From: Rhizobium rosettiformans
Lineage (GTDB): Bacteria > Pseudomonadota > Alphaproteobacteria > Rhizobiales > Rhizobiaceae
Assembly: GCF_016806065.1 (NCBI RefSeq)
Contig: NZ_CP032405.1
Location: 2,012,001-2,076,000 of the forward strand
Direction: 5' to 3'
DNA length: 64,000 bases
Part shown: one piece after another, positions 37,401 to 48,135 of the stretch
Numbering within the stretch: position 1 is the stretch's first letter
Layout of the letters: each line of letters starts with the position of its first letter
The notes under the pieces: model-generated
Databases searched by the model: none
Told to the model about the DNA's origin: nothing
What the model saw: the letters and a program-made list of their open reading frames with translations, nothing else
Program-made: the position numbers and the translations under genes

Positions 37401-40400
37401 TCATTCTGCAGACGCAGGATGGCGATACGATTGGTTCTGCCACGGACTATGCTTCGAGCACAGCAAGCTTCGGTGGTGTGTTCTCGATTGCCTCGTCGTC
37501 GTTCGGCGCCGACGGCCCCGGCCGTATCTCGATGAGCTATGCGCTGAGCCTGACCGGCAACAACGGCATGGACTCCGGTCTCAACCACGACGGCCGTGAC
37601 ATCAAGCTGTTCCTGTATGACGGTATCGTCTACGGCAAGACGAGTCTCGGCGACGTTGTGTTCACGATTTCCGTCAACAGCAAGGGTGAGGTGACGCTGG
37701 CGCAGTTGCGGGAAATCGATCACTCGCGTTCGGACAGCAACGGCCCGTACACTGGCGATATCAAGCAACTCGCCAACAACCTCGTCAAGCTGACCGCGAC
37801 GGCGACGATCTTCGATGACGAAGGCGACCGCGCCAGCGACAGCGAGACGATCGACCTTGGTGGCAATATCCGCTTCCAGGACGACGGCCCGCGGATCAAC
37901 CTTGTTGCCAACAACGAGCAGGAGATCATCCTTCAGACGCAGGACGGCGACACCATCGGTTCTGCCACGGACCATGCCTCAAGCACGGCAAGCTTCGGTG
38001 GTGTCTTCTCGATTGCCTCGTCGTCGTTCGGTGCCGACGGCCCCGGTCGCATCTCGATGAGCTATGCGCTGAGCCTGACTGGCAACAACGGCATGGACTC
38101 CGGTCTCAACCACGACGGCCAGAACATCAAGCTGTTCCTGTATGACGGTATCGTCTACGGCAAGACGCAGTCCGGCGACGTTGTCTTCTCGATTTCCGTC
38201 AACAACAAGGGTGAGGTAACCCTGACCCAGTTGCGGGAAATCGATCACTCGCTTTCGGAAAGCAACGGCCCGTACACCGGCGATATCAAGCAACTTGCCG
38301 ACAACCTCGTCAAGCTGACCGCGACCGCGACGATCTTCGATGACGAAGGCGACCGTGCCAGAGACAGCGAGACGATCGACCTCGGTGGTAACATCCGCTT
38401 CCAGGACGATGGCCCGAGTGTGAAGTCCGGATCGCTGACGATCAAGGTTGATGAAGATGGCCTGTCGTCTGCGGCGCCGGACGCATCACGTCCGGGTGAG
38501 GTTGCCGGAACCGGTTCGGCCATGGCCTCAGGTGTCGCAGGGACCCTTACGGCACTCTTCGACTTTGGTGCCGATGGCGCCCATGCGACAGAAGCGATCT
38601 CGCTCAAGCCAACGACGTCGCCGATTGACTCCGGCCTGAATTCCCAAGGGGCCGACGTTCTGATCAAGGTGATCGGCAATACGCTCACCGGCTACGTCGC
38701 CGGCAGCCCGGAACGGGTTGTCTTTGAGCTCAAAGTCAACGCAAACGGCTCCTATGAGTTTAAGCTGAAGGGCCAGATCGACCATCCGTCGCTCGACGAC
38801 GTGGCGAGTGGCGCGAATGGCGAATTCGACAATGCTGAAAACGCGGTGTCCCTGGACCTGTCGCAGTTCATCGTCGGCAAGGATGGTGACGGCGACACGG
38901 TGACACTGACGACCGGCAAGCTCGTGATCGAGATCCAGGACGATATCCCGGTCCTGACGACGGCGAACGAGGCAATCACCGTCATCGCCCCTGAAGTCGT
39001 TGACTCTGTCCCGGGCAAGGTGGCGAACTTTGTCCTGGTTCTGGATACGTCCGGCAGTATTGATCGGGATCTGTCCACGCTGAAGGCGCAGGTACAGGAC
39101 TTCCTCGCAAAGGTCAGCCAGTCCGGCGCCAAGGACGTTCGCGTTCATCTCGTCGAGTTTGGTGAAGAAGGTTCTGCGGTCGGAACCTACGATCTGATCG
39201 TCAACGGCGTAGTCCAGCAAAACGCGCTGAACCAGGCGCTGCAGGATGTTCAAAATCTGAATGACGAAGGTGGCACCAACTACGAAGCCGGTCTCCAGCA
39301 GGCTCTGCAGTGGATCGAGGGCGTTGCGTCCACATCCATCGACGTGACCTCGACCCTGAAGTCGTTCGACGCCAACAGCGGTTCGGGCTACGATCGCGCC
39401 TATATCATCGGCAATGGATCGAAACAGATTGCTCTGGTGTCCGGCTGGAATATTCCTGGAAACCAGCTGGCGGACCTGATCAACGCCAACGGCAGCACGA
39501 CGGGCGGTTTCGGCGCAAGCTCCGGTCTCAGCGACACTGACGTGGATCCCGGCCAAATGTTGCGCTTCGACTTCGGCGCGTTCGATGATTTCGACGGCCC
39601 GAACGGTTATGCCAATACTGGAAACTTCAGTGGCATTCCGGTCACCAGCGCGACATTCAAGCTGGACGACAACAATAACCCTGGCAACACGCAGTTCCAG
39701 TACAAGATCGTCTTCACCGACGGAACCTTCCAGTCGTCCTCCGTCGTGGTCGGCAACAGCTCGACAGACGTCGTGCTGACCGGCAGCGGTGCAAACAGCG
39801 GCAAGACCATCGCTTACGTTGAGTTCACCGTCGGCTATGGATATGGCGATGTGGATCTGCAGTCGGTAACGACACTGGCCACGCAGCCCGGCACCCTGCC
39901 CAATGCAAACGTCAATCAGCTCATCTTCCTGTCGGATGGCGAGCCGAACATGACGAACAATGGCAATGCCAACGTCAACCAGGCGATTGCGGCCATTCAG
40001 AACGAGCTCTTGGCGATCAAGACCGACGCTGACGGAAACGCCGGTCCGGATCAGGCGTTCAAGATCGAAGCCTTCGGCATCAACGCAAACAACGCTGGCC
40101 TTGTCGTCCTCGGCAATGTCGAAGGCGGTACGGCGACGAACGTCGACACCTCGTCCACTCTGTCCGCTGCTATGCAGAGCACGCTGAGCGGTCTTGCAGG
40201 CACATCAGGTCAGACAGGTCAGCCAGCAGTCGGTAATTTCGATCTCGGCGCTCTCGTCGCGGGCGGTGCGGATGAGGTGGTCAAATTCAGCTTGAAGGCC
40301 GGCACTGCTGCACTGGAGGCCCAGGCGCTCTCCGTCGGTGGAACGGCATTGACCTACACCGTTGACGGCAACGTCCTGACCGCCAAGGCAGGCAATGTCA

Positions 40401-43400
40401 CAGTCTTCACTCTCTCCATCGCAGCCAATGGTGAAGGCACCTTCACCCTTAACAAGCCGCTCGACGGCAACGCCGCCAAGGCAATCGACTTCTCCTCGAT
40501 CATCCAGGCGGTCGACGCCGATGGCGACGGCGTATCCCTGACGGCAGAGAAGTTCGTCATCACGGTGACCCGACCAGACGCCGTGCCGCCAACTGTCGTG
40601 TCTATCACCATGGATGATACGGCGCTCAAGATCGGCGATACGTCTACTGTGACGATCATCTTCTCCGAAGCCGTCAAAAACTTCGATCTCAATGACATGT
40701 CTGCGGAGAGCGGCATACTGACAGACTTGAAGTCTGAAGATGGCGGCAAGACTTGGACGGCGAAATTCACCCCGAATGCCGATCTTGAAGACACGACCAA
40801 TGTCGTATCGGTGCTTGCTTCCTATACCGATCTTGCCGGCAATGCGGGCAGCGCGGCGACGAGCAACAACTACGCCGTCGATACGCTTCGTCCGACAGCG
40901 ACCATCACTGTGGCGGATACAAGCCTCAGGATTGGCGAAACGTCGATGGTTACCATCGCCTTCAACGAGGAGGTTTCAGGGCTCGACATCGCAGACTTTA
41001 CCGTCCAGAACGGTTCGCTTTCCGGTCTCACCTCCGCCGACGGCGGCAAAACCTGGACTGCCACGCTGACGCCATCTGCGAATATTGAGAACGCCGCCAA
41101 CCTGATCGTCCTGAATAACGCAGGTGTACTGGATCTGGCCGGCAATGTCGGTGCGGGTACGAGCCAGTCTAACGGCTACGCCGTGGATACCGTGCGTCCA
41201 ACGGCGACCATCGTGATCAATGACACCAGCCTGAAGATCGGTGAGACATCCCTGGTCACCATCACATTCAGTGAACCGGTTGAGGGCCTCACTACGGCTG
41301 ACTTCAGCGTCGCGAACGGTGTGCTCAGCGCGATCGAGACCACTGACAATATAACGTTCACGGCCATTTTCACGCCTGACGTGAACGTGGAGGATACTAG
41401 CAACCTCATCGTTCTCGACAACGCAGGTGTGGCGGACACCGCCGGAAATGCGGGGACCGGAACCACGGACTCAAACAGCTACGCAATCGACACGCTTGCG
41501 CCTGTTGTCCAGTCCATCGAGATCGATGACGCTGCCCTTAAGATTGGTGACGCTGCTACGGTGACCATCACGTTCTCAGAGGCGGTCCAAGGCTTCAGCA
41601 ATGACGATGTGAACGTCTCGAGCGGTACGCTCAGCACACTGACGACGACGGATGGCAAAGTCTGGACGGGTACGCTAACGCCAGCTGAAAACACGGAAGC
41701 GGCGACCAATGTGATCACCGTTGGAACCGAGTTTTCGGATGTTGCCGGAAACGCAGGAACGGGATCGACCAGCGGCAACTACGTTGTCGATACGGTTCGA
41801 CCCACGGTCACCATCACGCTTGCGGATCCGAACCTGACTTTCGGCGAAACCTCGCTCGTCACCTTCAGCTTCAGTGAAGCCGTAACTGATTTCACCAATA
41901 CCGATCTGGTCATTCAGAACGGTACGCTGTCTCCAGTCACCTCTAGCCCCGACGGAAAAACCTGGACTGCAATCTTCACTCCTGGTTCCGGTGTGAACTC
42001 TGCCACGAACTCGATCACTCTGCAGACCAATTCCGTCTTCGACCTCGCCGGAAACGGCAATGAGGGGGCGACGGCGTCCGGTAACTTCACGATCGACACG
42101 CGTCAGGCACCGACGGACATCATCTGGACAGCAGTGATCCCGGGTTCCGGTCTGCCTCCTTCAAACACGAAGATCGCTCAACTCTCTGTCGTCGATCCTG
42201 ACAACGCCAGCGGACACGTCTACGAACTCGTTTCTGGACCAGGGATCGAGATCACGCCAAGCGGCGAAGTACGCACGATTAATGCAATCGCCAACGACAG
42301 CGTTTATACGATCGTGGTGAAGGTTACTGATCCGACCGGCGCCACATACCTGGAAACGTTCAACATTCTTGCTGGGAAGAACCAGGGGGATACCCTGCCG
42401 GTGAATGAGAACGATCCGGTTTTGGTAGGTGACGACATAGTCTACGGCTGGGGCGGCAATGACGTCCTGAGGGGTGGTCCCGGCGACGATACACTGTTCG
42501 GCCAGGATGGTAACGACACCCTAAACGGAGGTGAAGGTCGTGACACTCTTTACGGCGGCGCTGGAAACGATACGCTTAACGGCGGAAACGGCGACGATAT
42601 ATTGGTCGGTGGTGCTGGCGCAGACACACTGACTGGCGGAGCAGGTCGTGACACGTTCGTATTTGCGGCAGGAGATTCGACCGCGAGTATCGGAATGCGC
42701 AGCAATGGTGATGTCAGCGGGATCTCAGGTTACGATGTGATTACCGACTTCAATTCATCGGACGATAAGTTGGAGCTACCGGTGGCTGTGAGGGCGGCCG
42801 CTAATACATCAGGTGTGAACGGTACTGACTCGAATGAAGCATGGTCGGAATTTACAACACTCCGCTCCCATGCGATCGCCAATGGCGTAGTTCGTTTTGA
42901 TGACTCGAACACTTTCTCGTCGTCCTCGCCTGTTTCGATCACCAATGCAGAGCGGTTGGGCATGGCTGTCCAATACCTCCAGCGCAACGACCTGGGGGAT
43001 GCTGGGACCACAGTGGCATTCCACGCAACACTTGGGGGCATCGCCTACACGTTTGTCTATCAGCAGTCGGGAACCGATCGCGGAGCAGATTCAGGTTACA
43101 CACTTGTGGCTCTTCAGGGCACGACGATCAGCAACTTCAACGCCCTGATCACAAGCGGTGCTGCCGACCCGATCATCCTCGACCTCGACAAGAACGGCTT
43201 CGCCTTCTCATCGATCGGCGACGGCGTCACCTTCGACATCGATGCCGATGGCAAGGCGGACCAGATTGCCTGGACCAAGGACGATGGCATCCTTGCCTAT
43301 GACATTGATGGCAACGGCCTGATCGACAACGGCTCGGAGATCTTCACGCCTGATTTCAATGGCGGGAAGTTTGCAAGCGGCGTGGCGGCTCTGGCTTCGC

Positions 43401-44065
43401 TCGATACAAATGGTGACGGCGTAATCGATGCGAATGACGATGCCTTCTCCAAGCTCAAGATCTGGGTTGATGCCAACAACAACGGCATCAGCGACGAAGG
43501 CGAGCTGTCGAGCCTCTTCGACAACGGTGTCACCAGCATCTCGCTCACCACCGACAACACCGGCGGTCAGGAAGATGGTCAGACGGTCTTCTCGAAGGGC
43601 ACCTTCACCTTCGCTGATGGCTCGACCGGCGATTTCATGGAAGTTGGCTTCGATACGATCTTCGGGTCGGATGCGGATCCGCTGACGGTCATGGGAACGG
43701 ATGGCGATGACATCCTGCATGGCGGCATGGGCAAGGTGGTGATGACCGGCGGTGCCGGCAACGACACCTTCGTCTTTGACGGAACGGCGCTGGACGAGCT
43801 CGATGTCGCCGATGTCATTACCGACTTCAACGGCGACGGCGACGTGCTCGATGTCACGGCCCTGCTCGACAGTCTGCTCGGTGAGCAGGCCTCTGCTGAG
43901 ACCGCAGCCTCGCATCTGCGGGCAACGGTCGACGACGGCAACACCACGGTCAGCGTCCAGACCGGTGCTGACACCTGGAAGGATGTCGTGGTCCTGCAGA
44001 ACCACGACACCGCCATCAAGGTGCTGTTCGACGACAAGCACACGGTCGTGACGCCACACGACTAA
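34460..44065 (+). CDS. Giant LapA-type RTX adhesin secreted by a type I system
   Basis: A 3201-residue surface adhesin. Residues 1-150 form a retention module ([19 protein letters not shown] ... [12 protein letters not shown]) ending in the LapG-type cleavage motif VAAG at 144-147. Then come two T1SS-143-like repeat domains (about 205-380 and 390-620; [18 protein letters not shown]), four 175-residue tandem repeats (about 621-1320), one more domain of that class, and a vWA domain with metal site DTSGS at 1529-1533. Five Ig-like repeats of about 102 residues follow (about 2039-2547), then RTX nonapeptides (GGxGNDTLxGG, about 2651-2735), EF-hand-like DIDGNGLID sites and a VCA0849-type secretion signal. 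Many acidic residues imply calcium binding. The exporter and protease genes lie downstream. Confidence 0.93.
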   Translation: MSIEDPRLSSIDNTSAADEFDSAVEQHLGFASETVEGIEVAQAETPDAGRTDRLPAQQPVNVAAAAIPSEVTANAENIVTLPAGIELDNLEFQVDGQNLVLVLADGTEITVIGGAANIPTFVIGDVELPQVALFAALEESNINVAAGPDGTFSAQGTPSASRNFNDDPIDAGPEDLALADLLGDTSFGDELRTGVVFGGNGRPSIPTPLTTSFIYDEAVIAGGDGVKIISGRLPFNPGRDFGTISAIGFVGASDVDEGDGLKVLGGFTSGGLPITVTSFAPVGAAPSFLALEGRDSAGNLVFTITVTNRITGDFTFELVGKLDHPDAGSNGSQDDLDDLLRLGFTYTVTDRDGDSVTGTFNIDVQDDAPTIGAPVDGSVNEDGLTGKGDEPRLVKRVSDSESDSEGESAGASRAEGSLAIRWGADNDLKSETLGEDGKPIGDDPVGRTVGFTGLDTSSTSAQIQAAIPGLAGLSSDGFPLSYRIEYTKGTDGKWNGGYQLIAYKAFFDGPFEALRIEDDGGPIAEFPYPVEGETIFIVTLNPTTANGSYSFELIGNLDHYAAGGNGSVPSETEASRVSGSETPRNPVDFLDIEIPFTATDSDGDSADGKFTVRVEDDEPSIDLVANNEQEIILQTQDGDTIRSATDYASSTASFGGVFSIASSSFGADGPGRISMSYVLSLTGNNGMDSGLTHDGRDIKLFLINGAVYGKTQSGDLIFSISVDAEGKVTLAQFREIDHSRSDSNGPYTTDIKELADNLVKLTATVTIFDGDGDRASDSETIDLGGNIRFQDDGPRINLVAKDEHKVILQTQDGDTIGSATDYASSKASFGGVFSIASSSFGADGPGRISMSYALSLTGNNGMDSGLNHDGRDIKLFLIDGVVYGKTQSGDVVFSISVNSKGEVTLAQFREIDHSRSDSNGPYTTDIKELANNLVKLTATATIFDDEGDRASDSETIDLGGNIRFQDDGPRINLVAKDEHKVILQTQDGDTIGSATDYASSTASFGGVFSIASSSFGADGPGRISMSYALSLTGNNGMDSGLNHDGRDIKLFLYDGIVYGKTSLGDVVFTISVNSKGEVTLAQLREIDHSRSDSNGPYTGDIKQLANNLVKLTATATIFDDEGDRASDSETIDLGGNIRFQDDGPRINLVANNEQEIILQTQDGDTIGSATDHASSTASFGGVFSIASSSFGADGPGRISMSYALSLTGNNGMDSGLNHDGQNIKLFLYDGIVYGKTQSGDVVFSISVNNKGEVTLTQLREIDHSLSESNGPYTGDIKQLADNLVKLTATATIFDDEGDRARDSETIDLGGNIRFQDDGPSVKSGSLTIKVDEDGLSSAAPDASRPGEVAGTGSAMASGVAGTLTALFDFGADGAHATEAISLKPTTSPIDSGLNSQGADVLIKVIGNTLTGYVAGSPERVVFELKVNANGSYEFKLKGQIDHPSLDDVASGANGEFDNAENAVSLDLSQFIVGKDGDGDTVTLTTGKLVIEIQDDIPVLTTANEAITVIAPEVVDSVPGKVANFVLVLDTSGSIDRDLSTLKAQVQDFLAKVSQSGAKDVRVHLVEFGEEGSAVGTYDLIVNGVVQQNALNQALQDVQNLNDEGGTNYEAGLQQALQWIEGVASTSIDVTSTLKSFDANSGSGYDRAYIIGNGSKQIALVSGWNIPGNQLADLINANGSTTGGFGASSGLSDTDVDPGQMLRFDFGAFDDFDGPNGYANTGNFSGIPVTSATFKLDDNNNPGNTQFQYKIVFTDGTFQSSSVVVGNSSTDVVLTGSGANSGKTIAYVEFTVGYGYGDVDLQSVTTLATQPGTLPNANVNQLIFLSDGEPNMTNNGNANVNQAIAAIQNELLAIKTDADGNAGPDQAFKIEAFGINANNAGLVVLGNVEGGTATNVDTSSTLSAAMQSTLSGLAGTSGQTGQPAVGNFDLGALVAGGADEVVKFSLKAGTAALEAQALSVGGTALTYTVDGNVLTAKAGNVTVFTLSIAANGEGTFTLNKPLDGNAAKAIDFSSIIQAVDADGDGVSLTAEKFVITVTRPDAVPPTVVSITMDDTALKIGDTSTVTIIFSEAVKNFDLNDMSAESGILTDLKSEDGGKTWTAKFTPNADLEDTTNVVSVLASYTDLAGNAGSAATSNNYAVDTLRPTATITVADTSLRIGETSMVTIAFNEEVSGLDIADFTVQNGSLSGLTSADGGKTWTATLTPSANIENAANLIVLNNAGVLDLAGNVGAGTSQSNGYAVDTVRPTATIVINDTSLKIGETSLVTITFSEPVEGLTTADFSVANGVLSAIETTDNITFTAIFTPDVNVEDTSNLIVLDNAGVADTAGNAGTGTTDSNSYAIDTLAPVVQSIEIDDAALKIGDAATVTITFSEAVQGFSNDDVNVSSGTLSTLTTTDGKVWTGTLTPAENTEAATNVITVGTEFSDVAGNAGTGSTSGNYVVDTVRPTVTITLADPNLTFGETSLVTFSFSEAVTDFTNTDLVIQNGTLSPVTSSPDGKTWTAIFTPGSGVNSATNSITLQTNSVFDLAGNGNEGATASGNFTIDTRQAPTDIIWTAVIPGSGLPPSNTKIAQLSVVDPDNASGHVYELVSGPGIEITPSGEVRTINAIANDSVYTIVVKVTDPTGATYLETFNILAGKNQGDTLPVNENDPVLVGDDIVYGWGGNDVLRGGPGDDTLFGQDGNDTLNGGEGRDTLYGGAGNDTLNGGNGDDILVGGAGADTLTGGAGRDTFVFAAGDSTASIGMRSNGDVSGISGYDVITDFNSSDDKLELPVAVRAAANTSGVNGTDSNEAWSEFTTLRSHAIANGVVRFDDSNTFSSSSPVSITNAERLGMAVQYLQRNDLGDAGTTVAFHATLGGIAYTFVYQQSGTDRGADSGYTLVALQGTTISNFNALITSGAADPIILDLDKNGFAFSSIGDGVTFDIDADGKADQIAWTKDDGILAYDIDGNGLIDNGSEIFTPDFNGGKFASGVAALASLDTNGDGVIDANDDAFSKLKIWVDANNNGISDEGELSSLFDNGVTSISLTTDNTGGQEDGQTVFSKGTFTFADGSTGDFMEVGFDTIFGSDADPLTVMGTDGDDILHGGMGKVVMTGGAGNDTFVFDGTALDELDVADVITDFNGDGDVLDVTALLDSLLGEQASAETAASHLRATVDDGNTTVSVQTGADTWKDVVVLQNHDTAIKVLFDDKHTVVTPHD
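36320..38419 (+). repeat. Four tandem 525-bp repeats inside the adhesin gene
   Basis: Units begin at 36320, 36845, 37370 and 37895, each exactly 525 bases (175 codons). Copies start with INLVAKDEH or IDLVANNEQ and end with NIRFQDDGP. They differ at scattered positions (for example [33 protein letters not shown]), and long stretches are identical at DNA level. Confidence 0.93.
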
Positions 44066-44526
44066 GACAGATAGTGGTTTTACTAGGAGAACGGGCGCCA
44101 AACCGGCGCCCTTTTTCTTTTCGCGGTTGTGCTGAAGTGGACTTTACTTGCCATCGATTCGAAAAGGACTCTGGATTTGCGCATGCGTTGCTGCCCATCG
44201 ACAGTCGCGGGTGCTTGAATGGGTGTTGCGCCTGGGAGACAGTTCCCCCGCATCTTCGGGGTTTCACCTCAAAAATAGGGGAACCTTATTGCAGGGTTAA
44301 CATCGGAGCCGGGCAAAATGATTCGAATGAACGTGCACAATAGTTGATGTTTACGGTGCCTGGTCGATTTTTCGAGTATTTCTTTCCTTCGGATTTGGAA
44401 AAGCTTGAGTTTCGTTCCAACAGATCAAAATTGGGTGCATCTTTTGGACATGCCGATTGGACTTCCCCTCGACAGTCGCCCCGGTATATAACGGCCCCCA
44501 AGCAAGATTTGGGTAGGGGCAATCCT
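44066..44526 (+). other. Spacer between adhesin and exporter genes
   Basis: About 460 bases. It begins with a terminator (44093-44120). Further on it has CAGGGTTAA (44291-44299), also found before the adhesin gene, and an 11-base direct repeat TCGACAGTCGC (44198-44208 and 44469-44479). A GTATATAA sequence at about 44483 may be part of a promoter for the exporter genes. An open frame runs through from 44344, but its first 61 codons look non-coding. Confidence 0.5.
44093..44120 (+). terminator. Rho-independent terminator after the adhesin gene
   Basis: GGGCGCC and GGCGCCC enclose AAACC and are followed by TTTTTCTTTT, 27 bases after the stop. Same stem as the dpp terminator at 6191. Confidence 0.85.
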
Positions 44527-45960
44527 TTGTTTACGAAAAAGACTTTATTTGCAGCCTTGTACACCTCGGCAGCTTTCGCCATCACGTCTGTTGCCCCTGC
44601 CAGCGCCATGTCGCTGCAAGAGGCCATTCAGAAGGCGCTGACGACCAATCCGCAGATTTCGCAGGCGGTGCAGAACCGTGAGGCGGTCGAGTTCGAACTG
44701 CGCCAGGCGCGCGGTCTCTACCTCCCGTCGATCGATCTTGAGGCAAGCGTGGGAAAGCGCCGCCTCTCCAACGAGAGCACGGGAACCCTGACGCGAGACT
44801 ACGAGGATTTTAATTCTTCCGAGGTCGGTCTCACCGTCACCCAGCGTCTCCTGGACGGCGGCGGTCGCCGCGCCCAGGTCGACCAGCAGGCCTCGCGCGT
44901 CGACGGCGCTTCCTTCCGCGTTCTGGAACGTTCGGAGACGATCGCCCTGCAGGTCGTTCAGGATTATCTCGAATACATTCTGCAGGCGAAGATCGTCGGT
45001 GTCGCACAGCAGAACGTATCGTTCCATAATGGCATTCTCTCTGACATCAACCAGGGTATCTCCGGCGGTGCGCTGACGGAAGTCGACGCGGTCCAGGGGC
45101 GTGAGCGTCTCGCGGCTGCCCAGGCCCGCCTGCGTGAAGCTCAGGAAGAACTGGAACTCACCAAGATCCGCTTCCTCAAGACGGTCGGTGAGCCGATCAC
45201 CAATGCCAAGGTGCCGGGTTCGGTTGCCAAGTTCATCCCGCGCACGCTGGATGACGCCATCGCAACTGCCAAGGCCAACAATCCGCGCATCTATTCGGCC
45301 CGCGCCGACATCGATGCGGCTGACGCCGCTGTGCGTGCCGCCCGCTCCAACTATGCCCCGACCGTCGATCTCGAAGGTCGTGCGAGCGTCGGCAACGACG
45401 TGGGCACCAGCCAGGGCAACACCAACGACGTCCAGGTGCGTCTGGTCGCCCGCTGGAACCTCTATCGTGGTGGTATCGACCAGGCTCGCGAGCAGGAGCA
45501 GATCCGTCGCGCCAGCGAGCAGCGTTATGCATCCGATCAGGTTCATCGCGAGATCGAAGAGTCCGTGCGTTCGGCCTGGAATGAGCGCCGCAGCCGCGGC
45601 GAGCTCTCCCAGATCCTGAGCTCGCAGTCCTCGCAGAATGCCCAGCTCGTCTCGTCTTACGGCGAGCAGTTTAAGATTGGCCAGCGCTCGCTTCTGGACG
45701 TTCTCGACGCACAGAACACCCGCTTCAACACCAGCATCGTCGCAGAAACGGCCCGCGTCGCGGCCTTGTTTGCGGAGTACAAGATCCTGGCGGCCTCGGG
45801 CTCCCTTCTGAAGACCATGAATGCGAAGCCGGTCGGCCAGACCGACGCATATGCGCGCAACGAGTTCTCCGTGAAGACGACCCCGAATGGGGCTTATGTC
45901 CAGCGGGATCCGCGGCAAAAGGCGGGAATTCCGATGGACCTCCTGGCGCCGCTCAAGTAA
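44527..45960 (+). CDS. TolC-family outer membrane channel of the adhesin exporter (LapE-like)
   Basis: A 477-residue outer-membrane efflux protein if translation begins at the TTG at 44527, which has AGGGG about 7 bases upstream and yields a standard signal peptide (FTKKTLFAALYTSAAFAITS, cleavage after ASA). The mature part has two OEP repeats of coiled coil: MSLQEAIQKALTTNPQISQA, then NYAPTVDLEGRASVGND, with the FKIGQRSLLDVLDAQNT motif near the end. An ATG at 44344 would add an implausible 61-residue leader. It is 21 bases upstream of the ABC exporter gene and forms the outer channel for the adhesin. Confidence 0.88.
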   Translation: MFTKKTLFAALYTSAAFAITSVAPASAMSLQEAIQKALTTNPQISQAVQNREAVEFELRQARGLYLPSIDLEASVGKRRLSNESTGTLTRDYEDFNSSEVGLTVTQRLLDGGGRRAQVDQQASRVDGASFRVLERSETIALQVVQDYLEYILQAKIVGVAQQNVSFHNGILSDINQGISGGALTEVDAVQGRERLAAAQARLREAQEELELTKIRFLKTVGEPITNAKVPGSVAKFIPRTLDDAIATAKANNPRIYSARADIDAADAAVRAARSNYAPTVDLEGRASVGNDVGTSQGNTNDVQVRLVARWNLYRGGIDQAREQEQIRRASEQRYASDQVHREIEESVRSAWNERRSRGELSQILSSQSSQNAQLVSSYGEQFKIGQRSLLDVLDAQNTRFNTSIVAETARVAALFAEYKILAASGSLLKTMNAKPVGQTDAYARNEFSVKTTPNGAYVQRDPRQKAGIPMDLLAPLK

Positions 45961-45981
45961 ACGCCCATCCGATAGGATGAC

Positions 45982-48135
45982 ATGTTAAATTCGTTGATCG
46001 AACCGGCGGGCCCTCGTGCCCGCCTGAGCTTTCGTGCGTCATTCAAGGCTGTCGCCACATTTTACGGTCGGCCCAGCTCCGATACCGTACTGTTCTCAGG
46101 TCTGCCGGACGAAATCGTTGAATCGCTCGAACTCGACGATGTGGAACATGTCGCCGAGCGAATTGGCCTGCAGGTCATCCGGGTTGGCGAACGTGCGATC
46201 CGTGAGAACGATTTTGACTGTCCAGCGATTGTTGTCCTGAAGGATGGCGGCACGCTGCCCTTGCTCGAGGTCAGCGACGACGGCGTCTACACGCTTGATA
46301 TTCGCGAGGGTATCGCTTCCGCCCGCCTGACGCATCAGGAACTCATGGCGCTCGGTCCGGAGTTCCTGTTCGCTTTCACGCTTTTCTATCGGAACGACAC
46401 AGAAGACGCACGGATCGGCAGCGCCGACGAGATCGAGAAGCGCCATTGGCTGGTGCGGGCGCTGATGCCCTATTGGCGCACCTATCTTCGGGTCATCCTT
46501 GCCGCGCTGTTCATCAACCTGATCGCGCTTGCCTCGCCACTCTTCACGATGAATGTCTACGACCGCGTGTTGCCCAATAAGGCAATTCCCACCCTGTGGG
46601 TGCTCGCGGCCGGCATCATGCTCGCCTATCTATTCGACTATCTGCTCAAGGAAGCGCGCGCCTCGTTGATCGACCACGCAGGTCGCAACGCCGATTTGCG
46701 CCTGTCACAGATGATCTTCGACAAGGTGCTCAATACGACGCTTGCCTCGCGCCCGATGTCGACGGGCGAATATGCCAATCGGGTCATGCAATACGAGTTT
46801 GTGCGCGAGTTTTTCACCTCGAACACGATCGGTCTGATGATCGATACGGCCTTCGTCTTCATCTTCCTGATCGTCATCTATCTGATCTCCGGCTGGCTAG
46901 CGATCATTCCGGCCGTAGCGCTGATCCTGTCCATCGCGATCGGCCTTCGCGCCCAGGCCCAGATCGGCCACCGGATGGCGGCGGCGTCTAACGAGGCGTC
47001 GAAACGGCAGGCGCTTCTGGTCGAGACGATCTCCACCATCGAAACGCTGAAGAGCCTGCGCGCCGAAGCGACCATGCTGCGTCGCTGGCAGGAGTTGATG
47101 AAGCATTCGAGCCGCACGAGCGAAGAGATCAAGCATGTCTCGACCAATGCGATCAACCTGACGGCGCTGATCCAGCAGATTGTCGGCGTGCTGATCGTGA
47201 TTGCGGGCACCTACGAATTCTCGGAGGGGCGCCTCGCCATGGGCGCGATCATCGCCACTGTCATGCTTGCCAGCCGGGCCGGCGCGCCGCTCGGTCAGAT
47301 CGCAATGACGCTCGCGCGGTTCCGTCAGGCGACACTGTCGCTTAGAATTCTCGACCAGGTGATGGAGCAGCCGGAGGATCGTCCGTCGACGGTCGGTTTC
47401 GTCAACCGCGAAATCAAGCATGGTGGTTTCAGTTTCCAGGATGTGAGCTTTCAGTATCCGGGCTCAGACAACCCGGTCATCAGCAAGCTGTCGCTGACCG
47501 TCGCGCCCGGTGAAAAGGTCGGCATCATCGGCCGTATCGGTTCCGGCAAGACGACGCTTGGCCGTCTGCTGGATGGTCTCTTCGTCCCGACAGACGGGCG
47601 CGTGCTGATCGACGGCGTCGATATCCGCCAGTACCACATGTCGGAAGTGCGTTCGGCCGTTGCCGTCGCAGGCCAGTCCTCGGATCTCTTCTCCGGGACG
47701 GTCAAGGAGAACCTTCTGATCGGTCGGGCGGATGCTAGCGACGAAGAACTGCTTGAAGTGGCCCGCATGACCGGTGTTGAAGAGTTCGTCTCGCGCCATC
47801 CCCGCGGCTTCGACATGCCCGTCGGCGAGCGCGGTTCCAATCTGTCAAGCGGCCAGAAGCAGGCCATGACGATTGCACGTCTTCTGCTCACGAAACCAAA
47901 GATCGTTTTCCTCGATGAGCCCTCGGGCGCCATGGATCTGGCCAGCGAGCGTCATCTGATCAACCGTTTGTCGAATGCCTTCGACAAGAACACCACGCTT
48001 CTGATCGCAACCCATCGCTTCACGATGCTCGATCTCGTCGATCGTCTGATCGTCCTCGATAAGGGCCGTGTGGTGGCAGACGGGCCGAAGCATCAGGTTA
48101 TCGAAGCCATGCAGAAGAAGGGCGTCAAGCCATGA
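45982..48135 (+). CDS. lapB: Type I secretion ABC transporter (LapB/HlyB type)
   Basis: A 717-residue inner-membrane exporter. Residues 1-145 form a C39-like domain without the catalytic cysteine (the usual CLD of RTX exporters, which recognises but does not cut cargo). About six helices follow (165-450), then the ATPase with Walker A GRIGSGKT (about 516-523), Q-loop AVAGQSSDLF, signature LSSGQ (about 619-623) and Walker B IVFLDEP (about 641-647), with H-loop ATHRF. AGGATG precedes the ATG. It overlaps lapC by four bases. It energises export of the giant adhesin. Confidence 0.92.
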   Translation: MLNSLIEPAGPRARLSFRASFKAVATFYGRPSSDTVLFSGLPDEIVESLELDDVEHVAERIGLQVIRVGERAIRENDFDCPAIVVLKDGGTLPLLEVSDDGVYTLDIREGIASARLTHQELMALGPEFLFAFTLFYRNDTEDARIGSADEIEKRHWLVRALMPYWRTYLRVILAALFINLIALASPLFTMNVYDRVLPNKAIPTLWVLAAGIMLAYLFDYLLKEARASLIDHAGRNADLRLSQMIFDKVLNTTLASRPMSTGEYANRVMQYEFVREFFTSNTIGLMIDTAFVFIFLIVIYLISGWLAIIPAVALILSIAIGLRAQAQIGHRMAAASNEASKRQALLVETISTIETLKSLRAEATMLRRWQELMKHSSRTSEEIKHVSTNAINLTALIQQIVGVLIVIAGTYEFSEGRLAMGAIIATVMLASRAGAPLGQIAMTLARFRQATLSLRILDQVMEQPEDRPSTVGFVNREIKHGGFSFQDVSFQYPGSDNPVISKLSLTVAPGEKVGIIGRIGSGKTTLGRLLDGLFVPTDGRVLIDGVDIRQYHMSEVRSAVAVAGQSSDLFSGTVKENLLIGRADASDEELLEVARMTGVEEFVSRHPRGFDMPVGERGSNLSSGQKQAMTIARLLLTKPKIVFLDEPSGAMDLASERHLINRLSNAFDKNTTLLIATHRFTMLDLVDRLIVLDKGRVVADGPKHQVIEAMQKKGVKP

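Noticed and set aside
36320..38419. Regular repeats resembling a CRISPR-like array
   Set aside because: Units are 525 bases, coding and in frame with the adhesin; there are no short repeats with unique spacers and no cas genes.
44344..44526. A longer N-terminus for the TolC-like protein from ATG 44344
   Set aside because: The 61 added residues lie before a normal signal peptide and look non-coding; TTG 44527 has a ribosome binding site.
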